Shown: piece by piece, positions 26,518-38,927 of the stretch
How the letters are laid out: the number at the start of each line of letters is the position of its first letter
How positions within the stretch are numbered: the first letter of the stretch is position 1
Origin: Cristatella mucedo
Lineage: Eukaryota > Bryozoa > Phylactolaemata > Cristatellidae
NCBI GenBank assembly: GCA_009760855.2
Contig: WPIO01000058.1
Span: 1,852,001-1,916,000 of the forward strand
Reading direction: 5' to 3'
DNA: 64,000 nt
The notes under the pieces: generated by a model
The model's database searches: none
What the model was told of the DNA's origin: nothing
The model's input: the letters and a program-made list of their open reading frames with translations, nothing else
Translations under genes and position numbers: made by a program

Positions 26518-27033
26518 CATACAGCCCAAATTTCACGCTACGAGTTAAGAAGGTTATCCTCCGTGAGTCATTCGCAAGTCTACGCTTAAAACGAGCCTTC
26601 ACTTGCGTAACGTGAAGCTGTGACCGTAGTGTTGCGGATGTGCAATTAAATTACAACGTTCGCCAGCTGTAGCACGTTAACACCAACAATGTCAGCAATA
26701 AAAGATATGACGGAGACACCGGTACCCGGCTGTTAAATGGTTGTTGCGCCGAAGCTGTTGTAACTCTAATTTCTTGCATACAGCCCGAATTTCACGTTTC
26801 GAGCTAAGAAGGTTATCCTCCGTGAGTCATTCGCAAGTCTACCTTTAAAACGAGCCTTCACTTGCGTAACGTGAAGGTGTGACCGTAGTGTTGCGGCGTG
26901 CAATTAAATTACAACATTCGCCAGCTGTAGCACGTTAACACCAGCAATGTCAGCAATAAAAGATATGACTGAGACACCGGTACCCGGCTGTGAAAAGGTT
27001 GTTGCGCTGGAACTGTTGTAACCCTAATTTCTC
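26518..27033. repeat. 259-bp tandem duplication, two units
   Basis: Units begin CATACAGCCC at 26,518 and 26,777. Both run through GAGCCTTCACTTGCGTAACG and GAGACACCGGTACCCGGCTG, with few differences. The content of the unit is unknown and no ORF spans it. Confidence 0.9.
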
Positions 27034-27525
27034 GCTTCGGGTTGTGCACCACAACGTAGAGTTCTTGGTAGAAGCTCCGTAAAAGTAAGCACACTATGCA
27101 ACGAAAGGTCAACAGCCAAAACAACAGCGCCTGCGTAAAATTAAAGATTTACCTCGCACTTTTTTCGCCTGCCACAGCTGCAAAATGCTTAACATCCGGA
27201 GAGGTGCACGATGGCGTCGCTAGGCACTTTTATTGAAGATTTTCGAGCGCGTGACGGAGTGATTTTTGATATATACTTTATGTTTTTATCGCACGTGTCG
27301 AAGTAACTGCGGCCGAGAATCTCCAAGATAAATAATAAGAATATGAATAACACACTTTATAAATAACATATAATTAATCATATTAAAAGTAGTTCACTAT
27401 ATAAATAACATAACCGCAAGATTTATTACATTCCACGAATATATCCACGCACATTACTTCTTTGATCTATATAGACATCGAGTAAATATATATATATATA
27501 TGTATATATCTACAAAATCAAGACT
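27034..27525. other. Unassigned, AT-rich, with a short (TA)n run
   Basis: Includes a (TA)n run at about 27,487-27,510. No gene recognised. Confidence 0.5.
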
Positions 27526-29990
27526 TGAAAGAACTCCGGAGCTAGTTAAATTTTTTGCCAGCTACTGTGAATGCAAATTCCTAATCTTTGATAGTGATCG
27601 AACGTTATTGGAAGCTATAGAAGCAGTCTCTTGAATGAACCGCTTAAAACTAAGGCAGCGGTCGAAAACGACACCTAAATTTCGACCACTCGGTGAGGTC
27701 GCACAAAAGCACTACCAATTAGAAGAGTAAAGAGTTTAATCCAGCGGCAAGTTTAAGGTGTCCTATGCGAAGCAGTTTGGTTTTATCGTCACTTAGTTCA
27801 AAGGTTTTTCCGACACTGAGCATCTCATTTCGGCCCGTCAGGCGTTCAGTTACACAGTTGCTGCCGTACTTTCCAACGGCTTTAATGAAGAATACGGCTG
27901 ATTATCGACAGCATAAAAGTGCTATCCTCTTACAGGGCCTTAGCCACTTTTCCAAGGGAATGAGTTTAAACAGAACACGGCAAGTGACCGACTACAAACT
28001 CTCCAGGGTTTATACACGTAACTCATCTCGCCCGTCAGATCTGACTCCCACACGACAGGGATTGATCACGTCAGACAAGTGTGATTTGAACCAAGACAGA
28101 GCCTTGATTGCCAGACCTATCGTTTTTAACAATTTTTCAAGTCGAACATCGTGATCCAAAGTGTCGAAGGCCGCTGATAGATCTAGCAGTCCTCGGTTTG
28201 TGACATTGCCGTTATCGTTGCCACACAGGATGTTTTCTAACACGGAGGGGAGCAGTTTCAGTGGAGTTCTGCCTCTTAAACGATGGTTGAAATGTTTCTT
28301 CCATTTCACTCTTTTCAATTTGTCCAACCTGCTGCCTATCCGTGGTTTGGTTTTTTTCTATAATTTTTCACATGAAAAGAAGAACGGAAACTGGACGTGC
28401 GATAGTGTACAAGGTCCTCTGTATCTAATCTAAGCTTTTTAAGTACCATTTTAACAATAGCCGCTTTGTATGACTTTGGTGCAACCCCTTCGTCCAATGA
28501 ACAATATTAATAATGCACTTGATAAAAAAAAGCTTCCTTAGAGAAGTCGTTCTCTTCCTAGACGCTTTGCATTTGCTAAAAAGGGAATTGCGATTTAATC
28601 GTGAGCAATGTCGTGCTTGATAAACAACATGAACAACGTGGTTAGGGGAGACATGCACAGGGTCAGCATACAAATGTGGTTAGTAACACCAAGCACAGTG
28701 TAAGCACGCATAAACACATGAAGAACGAATCACAGGGACCCACGAAATGCTTTCCTAAATAGATGTGTTTTTAAGTTCTTTATAAATGTGGTCAAGTCAT
28801 GGGATGTTCTTGATGCAAGTCGGGAGTGAGTTCTAGGCCTTGGGAGCATGCGAACTAAACGAACGATCTCCGAAGGATTTCAGATTTGTACGAGGTATCG
28901 GTAAACTGTTGGGTTCCGAAAAGCGGGTGCTAGATGTTTGGCCTGGTGGGGGAGTACATCTGAGAGATAGGCTGGAGCCAAAGAATGAAGTGACCTAAAC
29001 GTGAGCGACAAAACTTTAAAGTCTATCCGTTGCCTGACTGGTAGCCAGTGCAGGTCGGCGAAAAGTGGTGTGATGTGGCAACTGCGACGCTCACGATAGA
29101 CAAGCCTAGCTGCAGAGTTTTGCCCAAGCTGTAATCGCCTGATTGCACGTTCCGGTAGGACAGCAAGCAGGGAGTTACAGAAGTCAAGATGGGTATCACG
29201 AATTCATGTACCAACTTAGAAGCGGTATCCTTATCTACACAAGCCCAAATTTTTGCAGAGTTATGGAGCTGAAACTAGGCAGCATTACAAATCTCCATTA
29301 TGGCAGGGCTTAGTTGGTCTACCAGTGAAGACCACATTACTGCAGAGATGATATTTTAGGGTCTTCAGAAGACGAGCTCTTTTTACTAGAGCTTATTAGG
29401 GAACCATGAGGCACGCAGAAACCCTTCAACCCCCTTGGACGAGTTTTTAAGGTTGGCCACAGGTGATGATTCCACAATTTCTTAACTTGGACGAGGGTTT
29501 ATGGAAGCAGCAATGCACGCAATTTGTTCAGCTAAACGGCATAAAATCTTTCGGCTGAGCCGGTAATATCTTGGAAGTCAGACCTCTAAGCAATGGCCAG
29601 TAAATTGTTTACCGTATTAGAAATCGGTTTTGGGTTGGAATTGACGGAATCCAGCGTTCGAGTGAAGAAAGAAGCCGTGGCTTTTTAAGGCCTCCAGGTG
29701 AGAACTTTAACGAAGTCTTTGAAATTTACTAGATTTGCATCAAACCCCGATTTCTTAAAACGACATTCAAATCTTCGCTTAACACGGCTCGTGTTTTGAA
29801 ATTTGTTTGATAATCGAAAGGAATCTCCACGACTCTGTACTCGAATAGAAATAACGGGAGCATGCTTTTCAAGAGCACTCCTGAGTGTCAAGGTCACGCC
29901 CGGCATCAGTAAGGGAAACCAGGCTGTTTTTTGAGTGTCTGAAAATCAAGAAGACCTGTATCAAAAGAGCGGATTTCAAAAATTTGTCTA
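27525..29990 (-). mobile_element. LINE-A copy split by a LINE-B insertion
   Basis: Minus-strand LINE-A RT sequence lies at 27,525-28,500 and continues at about 29,275-29,990. A block matching LDLSAAFDTLDHDVRLEKLL is at about 28,110-28,200. The two parts join at the LINE-A RT region, and the gap is filled by LINE-B. Both parts are heavily mutated. Confidence 0.82.
28500..29275 (-). mobile_element. LINE-B inserted in LINE-A
   Basis: Minus-strand LINE-B whose short ATTATTAAT-type tail lies at 28,500-28,515, followed by the 3' region and the RT C-terminus. It is flanked on both sides by LINE-A, so it inserted later. Confidence 0.82.
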
Positions 29991-30009
29991 TTTATAAGCT
30001 TTTGAAGTT

Positions 30010-31680
30010 ACTTCCTGGACAAGTTCAACATTAGCCTGTGAGCTTTGATTCGCCCAGCACACAGAACGCTGGCACAGAGCTGAAAGCAACAATTTATTAT
30101 ACTACTCGCAGAGCAGAGGGAGCACCACGTCACTGGCCACTCTCCTGTTCGACTCCCTCTCCTCCACTTCTCCAGTCCCCAGGTTGACCCCGATGATTCA
30201 TTGAGGACGGAAACTGTGCACCGGCTGACTCTGATGGTGAATCCACCTACTGGCCACCAGCAGCCTACCACCCTGCGTCCAAGCCACATCACAGGCGGAC
30301 CACCAGCCATGCACCGGCCTGCATACAATCAACGACAGGCCCCCTTGACCTTGAGGTCACAAGTTTCCAGCTGCAATGCAAGTAGCTGCAATGCATCATC
30401 GTTTAAGCAAACTCCCTTGCCCCCTGACGTACAGATCAGGCCAAGACGAAGTCGGAGAACCAATGCGGAGGCTGCAGTTCGGACGGCATGCGAAGCTGGT
30501 GGCCGCCTCTTTCCTCTGTCCCGTCGTACTCATCACCTTCGTCTCGTAAATCTTCGAGGGTGCTGGCGGCTGAGCCAATATTACCGGCTCAGCGTCCGGA
30601 GCTAGCCCGACGTCCGACACATATCTTCGGATTCCGTTCACTTCGACACCAAGGCCGTGAGTCCCCAAGATTACAGTCCCTTCCGGCCATTCTGTCCCAC
30701 ACCATGCATCGGTTTGTTTCACAAAATCCCTTTGGCCTACTATGTAGTTGGGCCTGTCTCTCAAAAGATTAGCTCCAGCACTCTGGTGATGAGGTGTACC
30801 TCTTCAGTAGGAATGTGCCGCCATAGCTTAAATCTGCTGGTCACGCAGTCCACCAGCTTCAGATATTTTTCGCCTCGGTAATGTGTGACGTCGATCACAA
30901 AACCAGACCAGGGTTCGGTGACTCCAAGACTGCCTCGCTACCGTGAAATCGGCGACGGATCTACTGATCTGCAGGGCCGACAAGAACGAACAAACAGCTC
31001 TACATTGGTTCTGTTGATGTTCGCATTAGGATGACATAGCCTCGTCAAGTATAGCTTCCTTTCGACGCATAGGAGGTGCAGATTGTGTCATCGCTTGGGG
31101 GCGATATCGAGAGCCGACAAACGCACCTCAGGAGCGACGGCACTGGTATAGCAAGTCATGAACTTCAACCACGTTTTCGGTACCCGTGTCAGCCAGTATG
31201 CTTTCTTCTCCGGTGACCTTGCTAGGCTAACAATCGTCTCCACACTGCACTCTGTTGCAATATCGCGGAAAGGTCAAGCCCTCGTCACATTACCGCCTCT
31301 CCCATGCCGGGAGTCCTCGTGGGTTTATCCCCATCGATCACTGACTACAGGTAACCAAACACCGAAGTCAAATTAGTAACAATTTGAACTTTCTGAAGTC
31401 CCCACGCAATAGTGATGCAATGGCATTTGATGACGGCTTCTAGCTCATAGGTGTTGATATGCGAGGTATCGTCCGGCTTTCGAAGCCACGAGGCATCCTT
31501 AACCACTTTACCGTCAATCTCAAGGCACGTTTCAATAGCGATGCCGCTCGCATCGCAACACAATTTTTCATTGAAGACATTGGGCACCTGCCACGCGTCA
31601 GAAACCGTATCTGAAGCTAGCATCCTGCGATGGACTTCGTGACCAATTTCCAGAACCTCACTCGGCACTTTGCTGTCCCC
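30010..31680 (-). pseudogene. Second LTR retrotransposon remnant (pol), minus strand
   Basis: Reading from 31,668 downwards: an RNase H-like block (LCCDASGIAIETCLEIDG, then a DDTSHINTYELEAVIK segment), an integrase core near 30,900-30,800 (VIDVTHYRGEKYLKLVDCVT) and a pol C-terminal block at 30,764-30,600 (GTVILGTHGLGVEVNG). The domain order fits an LTR element of a different group from the plus-strand gypsy beside it. It is broken in many places. The stretch at 30,040-30,130 may be LTR, but its ends are not visible. Confidence 0.6.
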
Positions 31681-31899
31681 GTTCCGATCGCTGGCTATAC
31701 GTTTGAGGTAACTGCATGCGGGTCGCAGCCAGCCGGTTACCAGTAAATGCCCGATGAGTTGCCCACACCAAGAAAATAACTCTCGCCGCTTGGTGTTTGG
31801 TGTGCCCTCTGCTCCCGTAATTTATTTATGGGCAAGGAATCCTTTGCTGTCTGGACTGCCTGCTGTATTGTGCTACCAGAGTGACCTTTTCGTGACAGG

Positions 31900-33770
31900 G
31901 AAGGATTGAACTTTCCACATGCATAATATGGCTTTGGCGTGTGCGAAACTGCTAAATGCCCGCCTCCGTGTGAGCAGAGAGAAGTGTGCCTTTTTGAAAT
32001 CGTCTATCGTATACCTTGGGCATCAAATAGACAAGAACGGCACACACCCCACGGAGGAGAAATTGGCAGTCATAAAAACTGCCCCACCACAAACAGACTT
32101 CCGTTGCCTCCGGTCATTTATAATGATGGTCTAATACAATTACAAGTTCTTACCCAATTTCACACAGGTCTTGCACCCCTTGTACATATTTCTTCAAAAG
32201 CAAAGCTGTTGGATATTGACTGTTCACTGCCAACAGGCTTTCACAAAATTTAAGGAGATGATTAGCTTTGAAAGCGTTCTACTAGCAGCATACAACCCCA
32301 ATGACATGCTCGTGCTAGCTTGCGAATTGTCATCTTATATATTGGGTGCTGTTTTATCTCATCGATTAGCCGACGGACAGGAGAGACCCATTGCTTTTGC
32401 CCCCGTACGGTTTCTACAAGCGAGAAAAACTATTCACATATTGAGAAAGAGGCCTAGTCCCTAATTTTTGGCGTTAAACGTATTCATCTATATTTTTGGG
32501 CGAAATTTCTTGCTGCTTATCGATCACCTCCTACTTTTTACTCACCTCGGACCTAAGACCGGCATTCCGCCTATCGCTTCCATGCACATACAGCGTTTTG
32601 CTGAGGTGTTGCCTGCATATACATACAGCCTCGAGTACAGGCATTCAGAAGAACATGCTTCTGCTGATGCTATGTCACGACTACCATTGCCACATAAGGA
32701 AGACCCCTGTTCGGAGACCTTATTCCGCGTTGATCATTTGGCTGGCTTCCTGGGACTATGCAAACGGTTCGGGCAACGGTTAGAAGTGACTCGACGGTAT
32801 CTGCTGCTTGTGACAAAACAATGAGGGGATGGCCGGCAAGAAATCCGTCACCAGCCATTACCCCGTACTACAACTGCAGACAAGAACTGGTAATACATGA
32901 TGGGTGTCTGCTTCGGGGCACGAGACTAGTCATACTCACTTCCCTACGCGGTCAGCTCTTGCAGGAGCTTCACGACAGCCGTATCGGCATAGTTAAAGTA
33001 AAAGCAACTGCTAGAATCTACGTCTGGTGGCCGGGCATAGGTAGTGACATAGAATCTGTGTGCCGTAGTTGCCCTTATTGCAACCAAGTGAGGCATACAG
33101 TGCCAGCAACCTCGCATAAGTGGAGTGACCCAGCCTAACCATGGCAATGTATTTAGTTTGATTTTGCCGGGCCACTTGACAGCCACTATTTTCTAACAGT
33201 CGTACATGCTTTCTCGAAGAGGCCCGAGGTGTTCCGTATGAGAGAGGCAACGTCTGTCACCACAATCTTGACTCTACGTACACTCTCTGCCCGATTGGGT
33301 CTACCCAGGGGAGTTTTGTCTGACAACGGACGGCATTTCTCATCTAATGATTTGCTAGCTTCCTGCAGGCTAACGGCATCCGACACTCCCTTTTGGCACC
33401 TTATCATCCACATAGCTATGGACTAGTTAAGCACTTTGTACAAACTTTATAGCAGGGATATGCAGCTGGTGCAGGTGATCTGCCTCGGCACATCGGTCAG
33501 TTCCTGCTAAAATACAGCTCTGCTGAGAATGCTTCGACCGGGTCTGCTCCATCGCTGTTACTTCTGGGACGAAATTTGCGAACGTGCCTTGATCTGCTTA
33601 GTTCGGCCACTAAACGTGCTGCCTTACCTTCATCTTTAACTTATCTAGGCCGCATAGACATGCAAATGGAAATCTGGTGTGGTACTGGAATTACCGACAC
33701 AGGACAACAATTCGGTCTCCATTAACCACACAGGTAGCCATGGGCAATATGACATATTGGGTAGAGCCAG
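31900..33770 (+). pseudogene. Ty3/gypsy-like pol remnant, duplication copy 2
   Basis: In order: end of reverse transcriptase with YLGHQIDKNGTHPTEEKL (31,919-32,130), an RNase H domain (about 32,250-32,700, ending EHASADAMSRLPLP), an integrase H2C2 zinc finger (about 32,930-33,110) and an integrase core (about 33,150-33,430, with LSDNG near 33,320). Several frameshifts and stops. From 32,739 on it is the duplicate of window position 1 onward. It lacks the LINE-A insertion present at 1,030-4,483. Confidence 0.85.
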
Positions 33771-33807
33771 AAAATGGTACAGACTGCGTGACTCGTCCGA
33801 AAAACTT

Positions 33808-34005
33808 GGTCAGCCGTGATGGCACACAAGGTAAAGCGGTCGCTTTCATGACCTTGGTCCCGAGGTCGTGGGTTCGATTCCTGCAGTGGGCGATTTGTTA
33901 TCGCCACTGCAAGCAGTGGTGATAGCCTTTAAGGCTCTTCTGTCGCTATAAAAAAGAGGATGTTTAATCATCTAGGATTTATTTATTTTTTTATTTATTT
34001 AAACC
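33808..34005 (+). mobile_element. tRNA-derived SINE (shared insertion)
   Basis: Same insertion as at 4,541-4,740. The B box here is the consensus GGTTCGATTCC (about 33,871). It ends in an ATTTATTT-type tail. Confidence 0.78.
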
Positions 34006-34436
34006 AGCTTCGCCAGCTAGATTTGATGCCATATGCTGACTAGGTGACATAAGGAAGGGGTCAGTATGGCCCTAGCATACGGAAACGAGCTACCAGTTAT
34101 ACAAGCAATGCCGGTGCTAATAATAATGCTTAAGCTGAGGCAGAAGCCGCTGACATAGTCAGCCAAGGGCCTATTGCAGCAGCTCAGAGTACCATGACCT
34201 GTACTGATCCCCAGCTACAACTTGATACGGCTGAAAATAATGGTGCTATTACAGGTCCATCATCTGAGAGTATCCGTGAAAATTTAGAAGTGGAGGCATC
34301 GAATGGTGGAGCTGGATTTGCCTCAGACAACAGTGCCGCCAACTCAAGTCGACATGCACTGCACACATCATCCGTATAAACCTAGGACACCGTACTACGT
34401 ACCTGCGGGACACTGTACCGCGAGACCGGAACTTTA

Positions 34437-34622
34437 TAAATAAAAAAACCTAGCTGATTAAACAGCCTCTTTTTGTATAGCGACAGAAGAGCCTTGACGG
34501 CTATCACCACCGCATGCGGTGGCGATAAAGGATCGCCCACCTCAGGAATCAAACCCACGACCTCGGTACCGAGGTCGTGAAAGCTACCGCCTTACCTAGT
34601 GTGCCATCACGGCTCACCCCAT
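34437..34622 (-). mobile_element. tRNA-derived SINE, insertion private to copy 2
   Basis: Reverse-complement SINE between ACTTTAT and CTTTATC. The uninterrupted site is at about 5,164-5,176 in copy 1, so the repeated CTTTAT is the likely target-site duplication. It was inserted after the segmental duplication. Confidence 0.82.
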
Positions 34623-35523
34623 CACGGCTTTATCAGCTACTGTTGGGAGGAGAGGATTTTGGGTCCGCCTGGTACGTCAACTCACCAAGCTTTCCCGCTG
34701 GAGACAGCTGACTCACTTACTTTCAGCAGTTGCTTGCAGGCCCGCGGGCTGGCCGAGCGTCCCGGATCAGCGTTTCCGAAATAAACGACATCTGTCTGAG
34801 CCGTCATGATCTTTGTGCGACTGCCCGTGCGAATATGACAAGGCACACGACTCGGCTAGACTGATGTATCAAAGAAAAAAGGATATCCGCTGCCGCGTTT
34901 TATGTAAGTACCAAGGAACTCTGGGGATTTGAGCTTGGAGGTATATCCGTCAAAATAGCTTCGAACTTACGCCAGTGCAGGTCTATTTAGATTGCAAACG
35001 AAGGCATGTTTATCTCTTCCTGTGCATGCTGAAAGTCTGCCTGTAACACTTATCGATCGGTCGCTGGTATGACCATAACCCGCTCGTCTGTGGGTTCGTA
35101 TAATTTCATCAGCAACGAAGACGATTTCGCTGGACGCCATGTGCTGGTTTGCATCCCGTAGCAGCCGTGCTGACTTTCATCCTATAGCTGCTGTGCCGGA
35201 CGGTCAGCTACCAGTGCTTGCTCTGTACTACTGGTAGCTTCCGTGCAGATGCCATTTGCACTCGATCACCCTGCTTTGGGAGCTAACGAGCAAATTCGCC
35301 AAATGCAGAATTTTGTAAATAGTATTTGGACGTAAGTCCAAATTCAAGATTATGTGCTGTGCAGGGAGGATTCTCGATACGTACTATGGTCCGTTAAGAG
35401 TGAGAGAACATTCTTTGCTTGCAGTGTCCGTCCGGCCCGAATGGTGTCTCCAACGCCGACTCCCATTTCGTGTTAGCATTATTAAATGCGAGTGCAATTT
35501 CGCTACATCTACGATTCGCAAGT

Positions 35524-36312
35524 AACGTAATGTAACGTACCTCCGTCTTTAACTGCACGAAGCCACAAAGACTATGTCAGTGTTACCCACGAGAGTTGTG
35601 TATTGAGCACTTTATGCAGTCTTTAGTGTCCATTTGGTAGCCAACAGCCTTCATTTCACGCAACCAAGAGAAATTGCCAAGCCTAGCCTAGTCACGACAG
35701 CAGCTGAGATAGTGACTGGCATGGAAGTAGCAGCTCAGGACCACTAGATACGATTAACCATGGTTGGCAGCAGGAGAGTAGTCGTTGCCTAATAATCGTG
35801 AAGTAATTTGCACAGTATAGGACCTGAAGTGCTAAAGGTTCTTTCGCCAACGGTCTCCAAGCCGAGAAATTGAGGAGCTAAATTTCTGTCTACACCGGAC
35901 CTGATGACACGAGGAGGCTAAAACTGGTGCAGCAGTTCAGCTAGGTAGGGAAGAGCCAAGCCATTGCCGGCATAGTGGGTCAGCCTAAAACCTTTGCTCT
36001 GTATCTGTTGATGAACAGGCAGGCATTTTAGCTCTTTTAGCTAAGTAGAGGCTTGGTGAAACCTCTGCGACTTGAAAACTAGGCTTAAAATGATATTCCT
36101 AGTTACTAGCAGTGACATATTCGTCTTTTGGTAAGGCATCAAAAATCGAATTGCAATAATAAAGGCGAGAAAGAGATAAGAACCTAGTGAAACTGTTGGC
36201 AAGCCGGCACGGAAAATAGCTCCGAATCTTAGATAGGGATCGGGCATGATGACTAGCTGTAGAAGCAGTCTTTTGAATCAAGCATTATAAAGCAGGTTGA
36301 AGCTAACTAAAG
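35524..36312 (-). mobile_element. LINE-A 3' fragment (duplicate of 6,062-6,850)
   Basis: Almost base-identical to the copy 1 fragment, with two substitutions seen near its 3' tail. Not independently inserted. Confidence 0.8.
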
Positions 36313-36388
36313 ACATTGAATAAAGCAGGTCTGGTGCAGCACTGTCTGCTCAGAACCAACAGATGCTGACCGCCCAGCTATTCGTCGG

Positions 36389-36751
36389 ATGGACTCAAGG
36401 TCCGCAACCCCACAGATTTCCACCGACGGGCTTGGTGATTTCGAGATAGATCAGCTGATCTGCACGAAGCTGCAGCAGCTCTGGAGTGCTTCCGATGCAC
36501 GGCCGCCACTTCGGGCAAGAGCCCTACTGCTAACGGCACCAACAACCTATCCCAGTGACCTGGAGGCTACTCGTGCTTTCTCGGTGGGTGAGCCATTGGG
36601 TCGCAAAGTCGTCGATATTCAGGTTGATGCAATGCCACGCAGTGTGCTGCAGAAGACGAGCCAAGATTACGCGGCCGTTCTAGCACGAAGAGCTAGCCAC
36701 ACAGCACTGAGACGCTGCCTGGAGACGATCGCATCGAATACGGGCACCTAG
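36389..36751 (+). CDS. Hypothetical 120-codon ORF (duplicate)
   Basis: Identical in protein to 6,927-7,289. Function unknown. Confidence 0.2.
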   Translation: MDSRSATPQISTDGLGDFEIDQLICTKLQQLWSASDARPPLRARALLLTAPTTYPSDLEATRAFSVGEPLGRKVVDIQVDAMPRSVLQKTSQDYAAVLARRASHTALRRCLETIASNTGT

Positions 36752-37217
36752 GCACACTCGCCCTGACTGCAGCCTGATAGCCTGTGTCGTAATCGCCGGC
36801 CCCTACTTGCGGCCTGTACCCGTCCCTCTACTGTTGAAACGTTGGCCCGACCATCCAAACACACAAGCTCAGAGTTACTAGTGCACTGAAGCTTCATGTA
36901 TATCAAGCTCGAGCCGACGCCCTAAAAACTCATTTCGAGGCCTTGGTTACTAAGCTTGTAGAACAGCGTCGAGCCATTGGGTGACTGTCTTGCCAGCCGA
37001 AAGGCTTTTATACGTGCATTGAGGGCTGTTTCGAGGATTCCTTCTTGGTGGTCGCTGCGTTAAGCAAGGCCAGCCACAACCGGTCCGACAGCAGCTCGCC
37101 TTAAGCAGCCTTCCTAGACCTAGGCAACCTGCTTTCAGAAGGATCGCGTGATCGATGCTTCAGATCACCCTGCACAAAGTCGGGGCGGGCCTAAACTTCT
37201 GTGGGTTTTTAAAGTAG

Positions 37218-37718
37218 CTATATACGGTAACATCTATAAGAATGAAAGTTCCTACTCATAGGACGACAAAGAGCTTGAGCTTTTTCATGTGACAGCAAAG
37301 GGGCGGCCAGACGATGCACTGTCGCGCATTGTGTTTGACGTGGCCATATAAATAGTCGTGAGGTTGATCCTGGCAGGCGAGGCCTTAAGCCTTTCATCAG
37401 AGAGCCAGAAGAGCAAGAGGTTTGACGTGAAGCCCGAGTATTTTGGATAGTTATGCCGTGGCAAGAGAACGGGGTTCCTCGATCAATCCGGGCCAAATGG
37501 GGCCGATCTGGCTGTCCAGACTTTTCTGGATAATAATCGTGTGAGAAGTTTATATTGCACACTCGGAGAACCATTTCTCTTTCTAGGCATGCACGTATGC
37601 CCGAACGGAAGAATTTGAAGAGGTCAGTTTTGGATTGTGCTCTGACGCCCTGCCCATAATAGTCTACCTCCCTTTTTTCTTCATTGCTGCTCTGCCATCT
37701 GTAATAGGCTTCATCCAC
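37218..37718 (-). CDS. Hypothetical 166-codon ORF
   Basis: Open here, but split by a one-base difference in copy 1 at about 8,070. No domain or signal is recognised and the composition is unremarkable. It is probably a chance ORF in sequence downstream of the DNMT1 3' end. Confidence 0.15.
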   Translation of the reverse strand: MDEAYYRWQSSNEEKREVDYYGQGVRAQSKTDLFKFFRSGIRACLEREMVLRVCNINFSHDYYPEKSGQPDRPHLARIDRGTPFSCHGITIQNTRASRQTSCSSGSLMKGLRPRLPGSTSRLFIWPRQTQCATVHRLAAPLLSHEKAQALCRPMSRNFHSYRCYRI

Positions 37719-38181
37719 ACTGAAACGGCTTCGTACGTCACAGTGTCAGCAGTCCATGTCCGTCCAAGAGCTCCTACTGCAGCCGCTCGTCCGCTCAATT
37801 TCCGTTCCGTCTGAGGACGGCTGGTCTGCTCGATATGGTGCTACTACGGGAGAGTACGCCGATCCCTGGGATACCGGGTACAACTCCGGCTTGCTTCATG
37901 CTGTGCTCAACCGACCTAGCCGTCTCGACGGCGGCAACATACCGGCTAGACGTACGGTGTGGCATTCTCATACAATGAAACAAGTTCAAACTTGAAATGT
38001 ATTATGAAGAAGAGATCCGGTCATAATGAAATCACAAAAAATGGACAGGGCGACCAAGAAACGGTCCACAGCACAGCTTCTGGGTAGAGGCTACAGCCTC
38101 GACCGTTGCGAATCTGACATACTACTCCACGGGCATCGCAAGGAAATGTGCCAGCTTTGTTTGACGTGTGCCTTTCTCGCC

Positions 38182-38259
38182 TCAATTCTTCCACGCGAGG
38201 GACTTCTTTATTTCGTATCCAATCGCTCTTGCAAGTGGGGGTGGAACAGCATTCCCAAT
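38182..38259 (-). pseudogene. Duplicate of the last DNMT1 exon
   Basis: Same 78 bases as 8,722-8,799, with the TTTGTAG acceptor also present. It has no other DNMT1 exons beside it. The duplication ends 36 bases upstream of the acceptor. It could act as a stray terminal exon if read by a minus-strand transcript from the right, but nothing suggests that it does. Confidence 0.93.
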
Positions 38260-38295
38260 CTACAAAGACACATTTAGCACCAGCTGCATTGTCGA

Positions 38296-38650
38296 ACTGG
38301 AGCTGGTGCAGCAGCTCAGCTAAGTACGGAGGAGCCAAGCCGTGGCAAGCATAGTGAGTCAGCCTAAAAACTTCTGCTCGCTAAAAACGCTCTGCATCCG
38401 TTTATAAACAGGCAGGTATTGTAGTTCTTTTAGCTAAGAAGACGCTTGGTCAAACCTCTGCGACTTGAAAACTAGGCTTGCAATGATTTTCCTAGCTACT
38501 TGCAGTGGCATATTCGTCTTTTGGTAAGGCATTAAAAATTGAATTGCAATCATGAAGCCGAGAAAGAGCTAAGAAGAAAACTGTTTGCAAGCCGCCGTTG
38601 AAGAATCTTAGATAGGGATTGGCCTTGACGTTGGCTTCGAGGTACGAGCT
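38296..38650 (-). mobile_element. LINE-A fragment at duplication edge
   Basis: Minus-strand LINE-A sequence matching about 6,460-6,800. It starts exactly at the right edge of duplication copy 2. Confidence 0.75.
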
Positions 38651-38921
38651 TTCACTTTTTTCCTTTGAGTTGCGTTCTAAAGTACGGGTTACGAACCAGC
38701 TTCAGACACCTTACCACTGGTCTCCGAAGTGAATTTTACACTGTGTGGTTACTCAGGCCAATTTCAGGTTGGGCATCGAACGACGTTGCAAGACGCTACC
38801 CTACAACTCGGGTGTGAGGCTAAGCACAGGCCTATTGGTTTTGTCCAGACAGACGGGGAAGCCAGAGCCATCGCAGCGACTGGACGCACAAGATCGCCAG
38901 ACTCCGGTGTTAAATCTGAAT

Positions 38922-38927
<6 letters not shown>

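Larger units (their letters stand above)
32739..38295. repeat. Segmental duplication, copy 2
   Basis: Direct repeat of 1-8,835. Copy 2 lacks LINE-A and a roughly 22-bp stretch near 145-165, and gains a SINE at 34,437-34,622. Identity is about 90-95% up to 35,522, then nearly complete to 38,295. To its right lies a LINE-A fragment. Confidence 0.92.
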
